The position numbers and the translations under genes were made by a program. A stretch of 64,000 nt of DNA from CAWIHS01 sp963836005 (lineage in GTDB: Bacteria; Pseudomonadota; Gammaproteobacteria; GRL18), in NCBI GenBank assembly GCA_963836005.1, contig CAWIHS010000004.1, positions 186,001 through 250,000 on the forward strand, in the 5' to 3' direction. The stretch's first letter is position 1; every line of letters starts with the position of its first letter. A model generated the notes under the pieces. The model ran no database searches. It saw only the letters and a program-made list of their open reading frames with translations, and had not been told where the DNA came from. Below are positions 16,191-25,852 of the stretch, piece after piece.

Positions 16191-17042
16191 ATGTTAATCG
16201 CTAGAATTCTTACAGCCCTGGTGCTGTTACCACTGGTAATTTATGCCATTCTTTTCCTCACAAACTCCCAGTTTGCGCTTGTTTTTGCTGTAGTTATTCT
16301 ACTCGCAGCTTATGAATGGTCAAATTTCATTAAATTATCAACCCAAACTTATAAGTACCTGTTTGTCATTCTGATTGCGCTTTTGCTGGGCCTTTTATGG
16401 CTGATGAGAGATGCAGTGTCTGTTGCATTGATAAATTTTTTCACGATTATCTTCTGGGTATTTGCTCTGTACCTGATTATGTACTATCCCAAAAGCGCAC
16501 ACTGGTGGAAAAACAGGCCAATTTTAATTGCTCTGATCGGAGTTGTGCTGCTGAGTTTGACCTGGTCAGCACTGGTTTCCATTCATGCTATTCATGATTT
16601 TAAAATAGCCAAGGTTACGCTGTCGGGGCCACTGCTGGTTCTATTTGTTATGATACTGGTCTGGGCTGCAGATACTGGAGCGTATTTTTCGGGGCGTCAA
16701 TGGGGTAAGCATAAATTGGCGCCATTGATAAGTCCCGGTAAATCCACAGAGGGTGTTTACGGCGGCTTATTTTTTGCCCTGAGTATCGCATGTGGATTTG
16801 TCTGGTGGCATGACGGTGAAATGGCAGACTACGTTACAGTATTGCTAATAACTTTGTTTACGGTTAGCTTTTCTGTCATTGGCGATTTGATGGAGAGCAT
16901 GTTTAAGCGTCAGTCAGGCCTGAAAGATAGCGGTCAACTATTACCGGGCCATGGGGGCATTCTGGATCGTATCGACAGTTTGACCGCAGCAGGACCTGTA
17001 TTCTTATTACTGTATACTCTAGTTGGTGTGCGCTTTTTATGA
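16191..17042 (+). CDS. cdsA: Phosphatidate cytidylyltransferase
   Basis: A 283-residue polytopic inner-membrane enzyme that makes CDP-diacylglycerol, the precursor of all phospholipids. It is mostly hydrophobic helices, and the C-terminal family signature is clear: KRQSGLKDSGQLLPGHGG followed by ILDRIDS. WAADTGAYFSGRQWGKHKLAP marks the central catalytic region. Its TGA overlaps the dxr ATG by four bases, pointing to coupled translation. Confidence 0.95.
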   Translation: MLIARILTALVLLPLVIYAILFLTNSQFALVFAVVILLAAYEWSNFIKLSTQTYKYLFVILIALLLGLLWLMRDAVSVALINFFTIIFWVFALYLIMYYPKSAHWWKNRPILIALIGVVLLSLTWSALVSIHAIHDFKIAKVTLSGPLLVLFVMILVWAADTGAYFSGRQWGKHKLAPLISPGKSTEGVYGGLFFALSIACGFVWWHDGEMADYVTVLLITLFTVSFSVIGDLMESMFKRQSGLKDSGQLLPGHGGILDRIDSLTAAGPVFLLLYTLVGVRFL

Positions 17043-18223
17043 TTAATGTTGCCATACTTGGGTCCACAGGTTCTATAGGCACCAGTACGCTGGATGTGAT
17101 CGCCAGGCATGTTAAACACTATCATGCCTTTGCTTTGACAGCTAACAGCAATGTTGAAAGACTGTATCAGCAATGTCTGAAATTTCACCCGGATTATGCT
17201 GTTATGGTGAACGTAGCGGCGGCAGAAAAACTCGCCCAACGCCTCGCTCGGCATGAAGAAACTCGAGCCATTAAAGTGCTTTGCGGGGTTGATGGACTTG
17301 ACACAGTGGCTGGGCTTGAAGCGGTGGATTATGTTATGGCTGCTATTGTCGGGGCCGCTGGTCTTAGTTCATCCCTGGCAGCGGCAAGGGCGGGTAAACG
17401 GATTTTATTGGCCAACAAAGAATCGCTGGTGATGTCGGGTGATCTGTTTATGCAGACCGTCAGAGAAAACAAGGCTACTTTACTACCGATAGACAGTGAA
17501 CATAATGCCATTTTTCAGGCTATGCCATCTCCTGCTGCAGATGGACAGCAGCAATCTATTTCCAGCCAGGGCGTTACAAAAATTCTACTCACCGCATCTG
17601 GCGGTCCATTTTTGCATAAATCGCTGGCTGAATTAAAACATGTCACTCCTGATCAGGCCTGTGCTCATCCTACCTGGGAAATGGGACGAAAAATATCTGT
17701 TGATTCAGCAACCATGATGAATAAAGGACTGGAGGTCATTGAAGCCAGTTGGCTTTTTAATGCAGGAGCAGATGATATTCAGGTTGTTGTACACCCCCAG
17801 AGCGTCATTCATTCCATGGTATCATACAGTGACGGTTCGGTAATCGCACAACTGGGTAATCCTGATATGCGAACCCCAATCGCTCATGCTATGGCCTGGC
17901 CAGAACGTATAGAATCGGGTGTAGCGCCGTTAAACCTTTTTGAAGTTGCGCAACTGAATTTTGAACGCCCGGATTTTGAACGTTTTGTCTGTCTGCGACT
18001 GGCTTATGATGCCTTACGCCTTGGCGGAACGGCACCCACTATCCTTAATGCTGCCAATGAAATTGCAGTAGATGCCTTTTTACAGCAAAAAATACCCTTT
18101 ACGGAAATTCCTCTAATTGTTGAACGGGTACTTGAGCAAGTGACCTGTCACATAGCTGACTCACTGAACAGGGTTGTTAATACGGATCTGCAGGCAAGAG
18201 AAACCGCCCGTACTCTGTGTTAA
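17039..18223 (+). CDS. dxr: 1-deoxy-D-xylulose 5-phosphate reductoisomerase
   Basis: A 394-residue NADPH enzyme that makes 2-C-methyl-D-erythritol 4-phosphate, the second step of the MEP isoprenoid pathway. The start has the nucleotide loop LGSTGSIGTSTLDV; LLANKESLVM, PIDSEHNAIFQ, LTASGGPF and MMNKGLEVIEASWLF are catalytic-domain signatures. ispD and ispF of the same pathway lie 21 kb downstream and uppS, a consumer of its product, just upstream. It overlaps cdsA by four bases. Confidence 0.96.
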   Translation: MINVAILGSTGSIGTSTLDVIARHVKHYHAFALTANSNVERLYQQCLKFHPDYAVMVNVAAAEKLAQRLARHEETRAIKVLCGVDGLDTVAGLEAVDYVMAAIVGAAGLSSSLAAARAGKRILLANKESLVMSGDLFMQTVRENKATLLPIDSEHNAIFQAMPSPAADGQQQSISSQGVTKILLTASGGPFLHKSLAELKHVTPDQACAHPTWEMGRKISVDSATMMNKGLEVIEASWLFNAGADDIQVVVHPQSVIHSMVSYSDGSVIAQLGNPDMRTPIAHAMAWPERIESGVAPLNLFEVAQLNFERPDFERFVCLRLAYDALRLGGTAPTILNAANEIAVDAFLQQKIPFTEIPLIVERVLEQVTCHIADSLNRVVNTDLQARETARTLC

Positions 18224-18641
18224 ACAGGCTATTTATTCCTGTATCTTTGTTTAATGACGTATATTTTGTTTAACAGGTCGAAAAGAGGTTATTATCCGCA
18301 CTATGATAAGGCATATTTCCTTATACACCAGAAAGGTGAAGTTTTCGTGTTGATAAATTCCTGCAGGGAATTTGCCTGCGTATCATTTGTCTATTAGAAT
18401 TATATCTTTTTGAAAATTTTACTGCTGTTGTATATAGCGCTTGTTTATTGGGCTAAAAGTTGGTAACTCTTTGCGCCTATTTTGAAAATCATGACGGCTG
18501 TCAGGGATTGATTTAACGAAAGAGACATGGACGATTTGACTTCTGCATGAACTGTCTTGCAAATCTATTTGCAGGCAATGATTCGGGCAGTATCTTTAGC
18601 TGCGTGCTAATGTCATAAAAGATTATAAACAGGAAACTGGA
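18224..18641. other. Intergenic region between dxr and rseP
   Basis: There is no credible coding frame. One short palindrome, AAATTCC and GGAATTT around TGCAG (18355-18372), is visible. A promoter for rseP-bamA is expected here but I cannot assign it. In many relatives dxr and rseP are nearly adjacent, so a 0.4-kb gap is somewhat long. Confidence 0.5.
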
Positions 18642-19994
18642 TTGAATAATATTTTCTTCACTCTACTGGTATTTTTTTTCACCATTGCATTACTGATTGC
18701 GATCCATGAATTTGGTCATTTCTGGGTGGCCAGGAAACTCAATGTAAAAGTTCTGCGTTTTTCCATTGGATTTGGAAAGCCTTTGTTACAGTTTAAAGGC
18801 GATAAAGATAATACCGAATTCGTTCTGGCGGCTATTCCTTTGGGCGGCTATGTAAAAATGCTGGATGAACGTGAAAGCGAGGTTCCGGCGGCAGAGCTTG
18901 GGCGGGCATTTAACCGACAGTCTGTCTATAAGCGGTTTGCCATTGTCTTTGCAGGTCCGCTGGTCAATTTATTGTTTGCGGTGCTGGCCTTCTGGCTGAT
19001 GTTCGTGATCGGTGTTCAGGGCGTTAAACCCGTTATGGGTAAAATCGATCCTGATTCTATTGCCTGGCAATCGGGGCTTCGCAGCGGCGATCAGATTATT
19101 GCTGTGGATGATACAGGAACTCCTACACTTGCTTCTGTTTATGAAGAATTATTGACCGCTTTCATCGACAGAAAAGAAGTTTTCCTCACCTTATCAGATC
19201 AACGTAATATTTTATTATCACTGAATAAGATTGATAAAAACGTTGAGCCATCGCAATTGCAGCAATTAATTGGACTGAATTTAAAACTCCCCAAAGAAGA
19301 TGTCATCCTGGGAGAAATCTTGCCCGATTCACCGGCAATGAATGCTGATTTGCAGGCCGGTGACCAAATTCTGCAGATTGATACAGAGCCTGTTGAGCAC
19401 TGGCGTGATCTGGTAAGTTATGTGATTGATAAGCCTGAGCAGGAAATTAAGCTGTTAATTCGTCGCTCAGATGAGGAGTTTCCTGTTACTTTGATTATTG
19501 GCTCTGTTGTTGAGGGAGGACATCAAATTGGCCGAATCGGTGTAAAACCGCTTTCGATAACCCCGTTGCCTGAAAATATGCTGGCTGTGCAGCAATACGG
19601 ACTGTTGGCAGCGATCCCTGTAAGTATAGAAAAAACCATTGAATTATCTCTGCTGACTGTAAAAATGCTGGGTAAAATTATTATTGGTGAAGCCTCTATA
19701 AAAAATATCAGTGGACCTATTATGATAGCCGAGGTTGCTGGACAATCTGCCCGAATGGGCTTTGAGAGTTTTTTACGCTTTCTGGCAATTGTCAGTCTAA
19801 GCCTGGGTGTACTTAATTTGCTGCCCATCCCCATGCTCGATGGCGGACATCTGTTTTATTATCTAGTGGAAATGCTAAAGGGCAGTCCAGTGCCTGATGA
19901 AATTCAGGAGTTTGGATTGAAAATCGGGATTGTATTATTAGCCACATTGATGAGTGTGGCTATTTATAATGATTTGAGCAGATTGCTGCATTGA
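18642..19994 (+). CDS. rseP: Site-2 intramembrane zinc metalloprotease RseP, TTG start
   Basis: A 450-residue inner-membrane protease that cleaves RseA in the sigma-E envelope-stress cascade and clears remnant signal peptides. HEFGH lies at residues 22-26 in the first membrane helix. Two PDZ domains occupy about 115-290 (GLRSGDQIIAVDD and DLQAGDQILQID), and the third metal ligand is in NLLPIPMLDGGHL near residue 400. The start is TTG at 18642, preceded by AGGAAA, and the sequence begins directly with the membrane helix as expected. bamA follows, which fits an envelope-assembly and stress module. Confidence 0.95.
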   Translation: MNNIFFTLLVFFFTIALLIAIHEFGHFWVARKLNVKVLRFSIGFGKPLLQFKGDKDNTEFVLAAIPLGGYVKMLDERESEVPAAELGRAFNRQSVYKRFAIVFAGPLVNLLFAVLAFWLMFVIGVQGVKPVMGKIDPDSIAWQSGLRSGDQIIAVDDTGTPTLASVYEELLTAFIDRKEVFLTLSDQRNILLSLNKIDKNVEPSQLQQLIGLNLKLPKEDVILGEILPDSPAMNADLQAGDQILQIDTEPVEHWRDLVSYVIDKPEQEIKLLIRRSDEEFPVTLIIGSVVEGGHQIGRIGVKPLSITPLPENMLAVQQYGLLAAIPVSIEKTIELSLLTVKMLGKIIIGEASIKNISGPIMIAEVAGQSARMGFESFLRFLAIVSLSLGVLNLLPIPMLDGGHLFYYLVEMLKGSPVPDEIQEFGLKIGIVLLATLMSVAIYNDLSRLLH

Positions 19995-20019
19995 TATCAG
20001 TTCTATTTTGAAAATAATT

Positions 20020-20065
20020 AGGGGCTGTTGTTCTTTTCAGACTAGACGAAAGCTCAACAGCCCCT
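20020..20065. other. Strong inverted repeat after rseP
   Basis: Perfect 11-bp arms AGGGGCTGTTG (20020-20030) and CAACAGCCCCT (20055-20065) around a 24-base loop that can pair further (CTTT/AAAG). No T-run follows. It may be a messenger 3' end or a small palindromic repeat. The remaining bases to bamA show nothing else I can assign. Confidence 0.55.
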
Positions 20066-20305
20066 GATATCTATTCAGCTTAATATTCAAAATGTCCCTG
20101 CTATCAGAGAATCAATTCATAGAGTATTATTAATAACTGTCTTTACAAGCACTACCATCCCAGGGGAATAAGTCCTGTAACCCAATACTGTGTAGCATAG
20201 ACTGATAGCATATATTGGTGCAGACGTATGTGCTGTATTAGCCAATGAGTCTGTTTATTGTTACAATCCGCTATCAATTTTTGTCATTTGACCGGAACTT
20301 ACTTA

Positions 20306-22663
20306 ATGAGAAATGTTTTTGCATTCGTATATAAAACTTCATTTTATGCAATTATATTAAGCTGTGTTTTTAGTCAGATACTTTATGCTGATTCTTTTAC
20401 AGTGGATGATCTGCAGGTTGATGGACTGCAGCGTATTTCTGCGGGTACAGTTTTCAATTATCTGCCGATCAAGGTTGGAGATGAAGTAGATGACCGTGAT
20501 TTATCCAGGTCGATCAGAGAATTGTATAAAACCGGCTTTTTTAAAGATGTCCGTCTTGAGAGATCTGGCAATACCCTGATCGTCTTTGTGCAGGAAAGAC
20601 CAGCCATAGCGAGTATTGAGTTTGAGGGCAATAAGGACATGAGCACAGAGGACCTGGAAAAAGCCCTTAAGCAAATAGATTTTGCTGAAGGAAGGGTTTA
20701 TGACAAGTCACTGCAGCAAAATGTTGTAGAAGAATTACGCCGGCAATATTATGCGCGCGGCAAATATGCCGTGCGCATTAATACTCAGGTGATTCCGCTT
20801 GAACGTAATCGGGTTGGCATTAAGCTGGATATCTCTGAAGGGCGGGTCACCAAAATACATAAAATTAATATTATCGGCAACAAGGCTTTTGACACGGATG
20901 ATATACTGGATGAGTTTGAATTAACAACACCTACCCTGTTTTCTTTCTATACCAAAACGGATCAATATTCTAAACAGAAACTGGCCGGGGACCTGGAAAA
21001 GCTGCGTACCTTCTATCTTGACAGAGGTTATATTAATTTTAAAATCAACTCCACCCAGGTCTCTATCACCCCTGATAAGAAAGATATTTATATTACCATT
21101 AATATAAGCGAGGGTGATAAGTATACAATTAAAGAAGTTAAACTGGCGGGTGATTTAATTATCGAACCAGAAGAATTATTTCCGCTGGTAAGAATTCAGC
21201 GCGGGCAGTATTTTTCTCGCAAAAATATTACCCAGACTAGTGAATCTATTGTGGCAGAACTGGGCAAGGCGGGTTATGCTTTTTCAAATGTAAATCCCAT
21301 ACCAGAAGTTGATGAAGCAACTAAACAGGTTGGCATTACCTTTTTTATTGATCCGGGAAGCCGTGTTTATGTAAGAAGGGTGTTGATCCAGGGTAATAAA
21401 AACACCGCGGATCATGTTATACGTCGTGAATTAAGGCAGTTTGAAAGTGCCTGGATTTCGACTACCCAGGTTGAACGTTCTAAGGAGCGCCTGCAGCGAC
21501 TGGGATTTTTCAAAGAAGTCAGCGTTGAGACACCGGCTGTTCCCGGCAGTTCTGATCTGGTGGATGTCGTGTATACCGTTGAAGAGCAGTCAACAGGAAG
21601 TATCAATGCGGGTGCTGGTTATTCTCAATCTCAGGGCATTATCTTTAATCTCGGGTTGACGCAGGATAACTTTTTGGGCACCGGTAATCGTTATGCCCTT
21701 AATCTGAATACCAGTAAGGCAAATACTATTTATAGTTTTTCCCTGACCGATCCTTATTTTACTGAAGATGGCATCAGCCGAACCTGGCGTTTTAACTGGC
21801 GAGAAACGGATCTGGCAGAAGAAAATCTGAGTAACTACGCCACTGACAATTTCACCTTTGGTGCGGGATTTGGCATACCCATCAATGAATTTGATCGTAT
21901 TGGGGTAGGTTTGGACTTCGAGAACACAAAAATAAAACTGCCCAACGATGTGAGTGAAACAGCATGGGATGTACTGGAATTTGTAGCCGAAGAGGGCGAT
22001 GAATACAACACCCTTCGATTTTCAGCAAACTGGTCTCATGATACACGTAATAAAGCACTGTTCCCAACACGTGGGGCCTACCAGCGTTTGTCAGGCGACT
22101 TCGCCGTGCCGGGAAGTGACATCGGCTTTTATCACTTGAACTATGTTCAGCAGCGTTACTTCCCGTTAACACGAAAGACCGCTTTAATGCTCAAGGGTAA
22201 TATAGGTCTGGGCGGCGTAGCCAGGGGTGATCAACTTTTCCCTCCGTTTGAAAAGTATTATGCGGGCGGTATGAATGATATCCGCGGATTTAAAAGTAAT
22301 ACCCTGGGACCCCGGGACGATGAAACAAACATTGTCACCATTGATGGTAAGACATATACCCATTATCCTACTTACGATCCTATTGGGGGAGAAGTTAAGT
22401 TAATTGGTAATGCCGAAGTCATTCTACCCATACCCTTTATCAAAGATTCATCGGCCTATCGTTTAAGCGGATTTTTTGATTTCGGTAATGTATTTGAAGA
22501 TTGGGGAACGGTCAGTTTTGATGAGTTTCGCTATACCACTGGCATTGCCGGTGCATGGTTAAGCCCGTTTGGATTATTGAGAGTAAGTTTCGCAGTACCG
22601 CTCAATGAAAAAGATGGTGATGAAACTGAAATTTTTCAATTTTCCTTTGGCCAAAGCTTTTAA
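20306..22663 (+). CDS. bamA: Outer-membrane protein assembly factor BamA
   Basis: The central subunit of the BAM complex, which inserts beta-barrel proteins in the outer membrane. A signal peptide ends near ILYADSFTVDD. Five POTRA domains follow (about residues 22-420), then a 16-strand barrel; GTGNRYALNL and YYAGGMNDIRGF lie in the barrel, and the chain ends in phenylalanine (FSFGQSF), the usual barrel-targeting end. I prefer ATG 20306 (MRNVFAFVYK) over a longer frame from 20258 because it begins the signal peptide. It is followed by skp, as is typical. Confidence 0.96.
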   Translation: MRNVFAFVYKTSFYAIILSCVFSQILYADSFTVDDLQVDGLQRISAGTVFNYLPIKVGDEVDDRDLSRSIRELYKTGFFKDVRLERSGNTLIVFVQERPAIASIEFEGNKDMSTEDLEKALKQIDFAEGRVYDKSLQQNVVEELRRQYYARGKYAVRINTQVIPLERNRVGIKLDISEGRVTKIHKINIIGNKAFDTDDILDEFELTTPTLFSFYTKTDQYSKQKLAGDLEKLRTFYLDRGYINFKINSTQVSITPDKKDIYITINISEGDKYTIKEVKLAGDLIIEPEELFPLVRIQRGQYFSRKNITQTSESIVAELGKAGYAFSNVNPIPEVDEATKQVGITFFIDPGSRVYVRRVLIQGNKNTADHVIRRELRQFESAWISTTQVERSKERLQRLGFFKEVSVETPAVPGSSDLVDVVYTVEEQSTGSINAGAGYSQSQGIIFNLGLTQDNFLGTGNRYALNLNTSKANTIYSFSLTDPYFTEDGISRTWRFNWRETDLAEENLSNYATDNFTFGAGFGIPINEFDRIGVGLDFENTKIKLPNDVSETAWDVLEFVAEEGDEYNTLRFSANWSHDTRNKALFPTRGAYQRLSGDFAVPGSDIGFYHLNYVQQRYFPLTRKTALMLKGNIGLGGVARGDQLFPPFEKYYAGGMNDIRGFKSNTLGPRDDETNIVTIDGKTYTHYPTYDPIGGEVKLIGNAEVILPIPFIKDSSAYRLSGFFDFGNVFEDWGTVSFDEFRYTTGIAGAWLSPFGLLRVSFAVPLNEKDGDETEIFQFSFGQSF

Positions 22664-22702
22664 TCATTGGATTTTCAGTTAGAATACTAAAGTCCTTCTC
22701 TT

Positions 22703-22730
22703 TCAGCTTTTTGTTTAAGCAACAAGCTGA
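22703..22730. other. Hairpin between bamA and skp
   Basis: TCAGCT with TGTT pairs with AACA and AGCTGA around a short loop. It is not followed by a T-run, so a terminator role is doubtful; messenger stabilisation is equally possible. Confidence 0.4.
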
Positions 22731-22784
22731 ACTAAAGTATAAAATGTCAGCAGAACACTTAACCGAAATTTACGGAGTCACATA

Positions 22785-23300
22785 ATGACAAAAATTTTCA
22801 AGACCCTGATTTTATTCACTTTTATATTTACCCTGCCAGTTGCTTATGCAAACCAGAAAATAGCTTTTGTTAATCAGGCAAAATTACTGCAGAATGCTCC
22901 TCAAGCTGAATCTGCAAGAAATAAATTACAAAAAGAATTTACCAAAAGAGACAAATCACTGGTTAGCTCGCAGAAAAAATTAAAATCCAGCACAGATAAA
23001 TTACAAAAAGATGCCGCCATACTGTCACAAACGGAACTTAATAAGCTTAAAAGAAAAATTACCCTGCTACGGCGTGATCTGGAGCGCGACCAGACAGCCT
23101 TCAAGGAAGACTTAACAATACGTCAGAATGAAGAGCTGGTGAAACTGCAAAAATCTGTTCTTGATGCTATTTTAAAAGTGGCAGAAAAAGAAAACTATGA
23201 TTTAGTGATTGGTGACGGAGTGATTTATGCCAGCAAACAGGTTGATATCACGGATAAAATACTTACGGAATTGAAAAAACAATATAAAACTGGAAAATAA
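22785..23300 (+). CDS. skp: Periplasmic chaperone Skp/OmpH family
   Basis: A 171-residue exported protein with a clear signal peptide (MTKIFKTLILFTFIFTLPVA, cleaved after YA). The mature part starts NQKIAFVNQAKLLQNAPQAE and is followed by a long charged coiled coil (about 45-130). Skp trimers hold unfolded outer-membrane proteins in a helical cage during transit. A TTTACGGAGT stretch gives a good ribosome site. Its place between bamA and lpxD is conserved in the group. Confidence 0.93.
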   Translation: MTKIFKTLILFTFIFTLPVAYANQKIAFVNQAKLLQNAPQAESARNKLQKEFTKRDKSLVSSQKKLKSSTDKLQKDAAILSQTELNKLKRKITLLRRDLERDQTAFKEDLTIRQNEELVKLQKSVLDAILKVAEKENYDLVIGDGVIYASKQVDITDKILTELKKQYKTGK

Positions 23301-23323
23301 TCACATCCTAATTTACTCGATCT

Positions 23324-24373
23324 ATGTCTATACCAACCCGGAAAGTTGCAATTAAAGTTTTGGCTGAACTGGTTTCAGCCAACGTAGTGGGAGAAACCGA
23401 CGCTATGGTTTCCGGGATTGCTACCCTTGAGAATGCTGCAAGAGGCGATCTGTGTTTTTTTTCCAATCGTAAGTATTTTAAATACCTTGCTTCAACCAGT
23501 GCCACGGTCGTTATTCTGCATCAGAATGATGTAGTCAATTGCCCGGTAAATGCTCTGGTTGTAGATGATCCTTACCTGGCCTACGCCAAAATAGCAGCCT
23601 TTCTGACTGAGCAGAACATTAATAATACAGACATTCATTGTTCTGCGGTGATTCACGACACGGCTTCTCTGGGGAAAAATGTTGTTATCGGTGCTAACGC
23701 AGTGATCAGTAAGGAAGTATCAATAGGCGATAATACGGTTATTCAAAGCGGCAGTGTTATTGGGGAAAATACCACCATCGGTTCATTTTCTACCCTTTAT
23801 GCCAATGTCACTGTATATCCGGGGATCACCATGGGTGATCGGGTTGTGATTCATTCCGGTGCTGTTATTGGCGGTGACGGCTTTGGCATAGCCAATGAAA
23901 ATGGAAAATGGATTAAAGTTCCACAACTGGGCAGTGTGGTCATTGGTGATGACGTTGAAATCGGTGCTAATACCACCATTGACCGAGGGGCTATTGAAGA
24001 TACTATCATTGAACAGGGCGTGAAACTGGATAATCTGATTCAGATTGCACATAATGTGCATATTGGCAAGAATACCGTTATGGCCGGCTGTGTGGGTGTT
24101 TCCGGTAGTACGACTATAGGCAGTAACTGTGCCATAGGTGGGGGCGCAGGTCTTGTGGGTCATATTAACATTGCGGATAATGTTCAACTTACCGGAACCG
24201 CATTTGTAACCAGATCGATTAACAGCCCAGGTGTGTATTCATCTGGAATACCTTCTCAGGACAATGCACTATGGCACAAAAACACTGTCCGTTTTAAACA
24301 GCTCGATAGTCTTGCCAGAAGGCTTAAGTCGCTGGAAGTTCGGGTGGCGGAAATAAGCGAAGATGGAACTTGA
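23324..24373 (+). CDS. lpxD: UDP-3-O-(3-hydroxyacyl)glucosamine N-acyltransferase
   Basis: A 349-residue trimeric acyltransferase for the third step of lipid A synthesis. The N-terminal uridine-binding domain (about 1-100) contains ARGDLCFFSNRKYFKYL; hexapeptide repeats follow (about 105-320), with GGDGFGIANENGKWIKVPQL and IQIAHNVHIGKN, the latter holding the catalytic histidine region. The C-terminal helix ends the protein. With fabZ, lpxA and lpxB it forms the usual lipid A cluster. Confidence 0.96.
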   Translation: MSIPTRKVAIKVLAELVSANVVGETDAMVSGIATLENAARGDLCFFSNRKYFKYLASTSATVVILHQNDVVNCPVNALVVDDPYLAYAKIAAFLTEQNINNTDIHCSAVIHDTASLGKNVVIGANAVISKEVSIGDNTVIQSGSVIGENTTIGSFSTLYANVTVYPGITMGDRVVIHSGAVIGGDGFGIANENGKWIKVPQLGSVVIGDDVEIGANTTIDRGAIEDTIIEQGVKLDNLIQIAHNVHIGKNTVMAGCVGVSGSTTIGSNCAIGGGAGLVGHINIADNVQLTGTAFVTRSINSPGVYSSGIPSQDNALWHKNTVRFKQLDSLARRLKSLEVRVAEISEDGT

Positions 24374-24403
24374 TGATTTTGAATCATTAATAAGCATTTC
24401 ATT

Positions 24404-24505
24404 CATATGTAGTTAAGGATAGACAGGGGTTTGTTAAAGGCAGATAATTGCTCCTGCGTGATCTGCATTTTCAACAAATGCGTGTGGGTCAATAAACACA
24501 TGATT
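24404..24505. repeat. Degenerate copy of miniature element group 1 (lpxD-fabZ gap)
   Basis: The start CATATGTAGTTAAGGATA resembles the tip of the complete copy at 50306, and AAGGCAGATAATTGCTCCTGC is identical to its core. TTTGTT and AACAAA arms surround the core. The right end (ATAAACACATG) is only a weak match to the expected tip. I read this as an old, decayed insertion. Confidence 0.65.
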
Positions 24506-24621
24506 ATATCTAAACATTTTTGTTTAAATATATCTCTGATAAGCATTTAGGGGGCCAGGGTGCTTTAGCCCTGTTTCCACTGACGGCATTACTCGATTTT
24601 ATAATTTTAAGAAGTAAGAGT

Positions 24622-25077
24622 ATGACAAAAAAAACTATTTCTATGGATATTAATGATATCTTAGAGCATTTGCCGCATCGCTATCCTTTTTTGCTGGTCG
24701 ATAAAGTGATTGAGCTTATACCGGGTGAGTCCCTGGTTGCTGTGAAAAATGTCACTTATAACGAACCCCAGTTTACTGGTCATTTCCCCCAGAAACCCAT
24801 TTTACCCGGTGTACTGATTATTGAAGCTCTCGCACAGGCCACTGGGATTTTATCTTATAAATCCACTGGTACCAGACCGGATGGTAAAACGCTTTATTAT
24901 CTTGTGGGTATTGATAATGCGAGATTCAAACGTCCAGTAAACCCTGGTGAACAGCTGTTTTTAAAAATTGAAGTCATAAAAAAAATGCGCGGAGTATGGA
25001 AATTTAATGCTGTAGCTACAGTAGATGAACAAATCGTAGCAAGTGCCGAGTTAATGTGTGCTGAAAGAGATGCCTGA
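24622..25077 (+). CDS. fabZ: 3-hydroxyacyl-[acyl-carrier-protein] dehydratase FabZ
   Basis: A hot-dog-fold dehydratase of fatty acid elongation that also competes for the hydroxyacyl chains used by LpxA and LpxD. DILEHLPHRYPFLLVDKV near the start and GHFPQKPILPGVLIIEALAQ hold the catalytic His and Glu. I place the start at ATG 24622 (MTKKTISMDI), which follows TAAGAG; an extension back to 24520 gives 34 extra residues unlike any FabZ. Its end overlaps the lpxA start by eight bases. Confidence 0.94.
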   Translation: MTKKTISMDINDILEHLPHRYPFLLVDKVIELIPGESLVAVKNVTYNEPQFTGHFPQKPILPGVLIIEALAQATGILSYKSTGTRPDGKTLYYLVGIDNARFKRPVNPGEQLFLKIEVIKKMRGVWKFNAVATVDEQIVASAELMCAERDA

Positions 25078-25852
25078 TAGAATTCATTCAACGGCTCTGA
25101 TTGATCCTGCTGCACAACTAGCGGATGATGTAACAGTAGGCGCTTATTCTATTATTGGACCTCAGGTTGAAATTGACTGCGGCACAATTATTGATTCACA
25201 TGTCGTTGTTCACGGGCCCTGCCGTATAGGTAGAGATAACCATATTTATCCATTTGCTTCTGTTGGAGAAGCGCCGCAGGACAAAAAATACAATGGTGAA
25301 GCAACCTGGCTGAAAATAGGCGATCGTAACGTTATTCGTGAGTTTACGACTTTGCATAGGGGTACAGTTCAGGATCTGGGCGTCACCACCATAGGTAATG
25401 ATAATCTAATTATGGCTTATGTTCATATTGCCCATGATTGCTGCGTCGGAAATGATATTATCTTTGCCAATAATGTTGCTTTAGCTGGGCACGTCAATGT
25501 ACATGATCATGCGGTTTTGGGGGGATTTTCTCTCATTCATCAATTTTGTACTATTGGTTCGTTTTCGTTTACAGCCATGAACAGCGTTATCTCCAAGGAT
25601 ATCCCACCTTATATCCTGGTTTCAGGGCATATGGCAAAACCTCATGGTTTGAATATTGAAGGGCTTAAACGCCGAGGATTCTCAACAGCGGCAATCAACA
25701 CAATTCGTAAGGCTTATAAAGTGCTCTATCGATCTAATTTAAACCTGGAAGATGCCATATCTGAAATTAAGCAGTTAACCGGTGAAGGTGAAGAATTGTT
25801 CCTGTTAGTTGATTTCCTGACTGATCATGTCAAACGCGGCGTGATCCGCTGA
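25070..25852 (+). CDS. lpxA: Acyl-ACP--UDP-N-acetylglucosamine O-acyltransferase
   Basis: The first enzyme of lipid A synthesis, a left-handed beta-helix trimer of about 260 residues. It begins MPDRIHSTALIDPAAQLADD; FASVGEAPQDKKYNGEATWL is a strong LpxA signature, and VHIAHDCCVGNDI carries the catalytic histidine. The C-terminal helical domain (IEGLKRRGFS onward) is complete. ATG 25070 matches the usual LpxA start better than the upstream 25058 option. The stop shares a base with the lpxB start. Confidence 0.95.
   Translation: MPDRIHSTALIDPAAQLADDVTVGAYSIIGPQVEIDCGTIIDSHVVVHGPCRIGRDNHIYPFASVGEAPQDKKYNGEATWLKIGDRNVIREFTTLHRGTVQDLGVTTIGNDNLIMAYVHIAHDCCVGNDIIFANNVALAGHVNVHDHAVLGGFSLIHQFCTIGSFSFTAMNSVISKDIPPYILVSGHMAKPHGLNIEGLKRRGFSTAAINTIRKAYKVLYRSNLNLEDAISEIKQLTGEGEELFLLVDFLTDHVKRGVIR

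Noticed and set aside
20293..20299. GGAACTT resembling a sigma-E -35 box before bamA
   Set aside because: It lies only seven bases from the chosen bamA start and no matching -10 fits before the gene.
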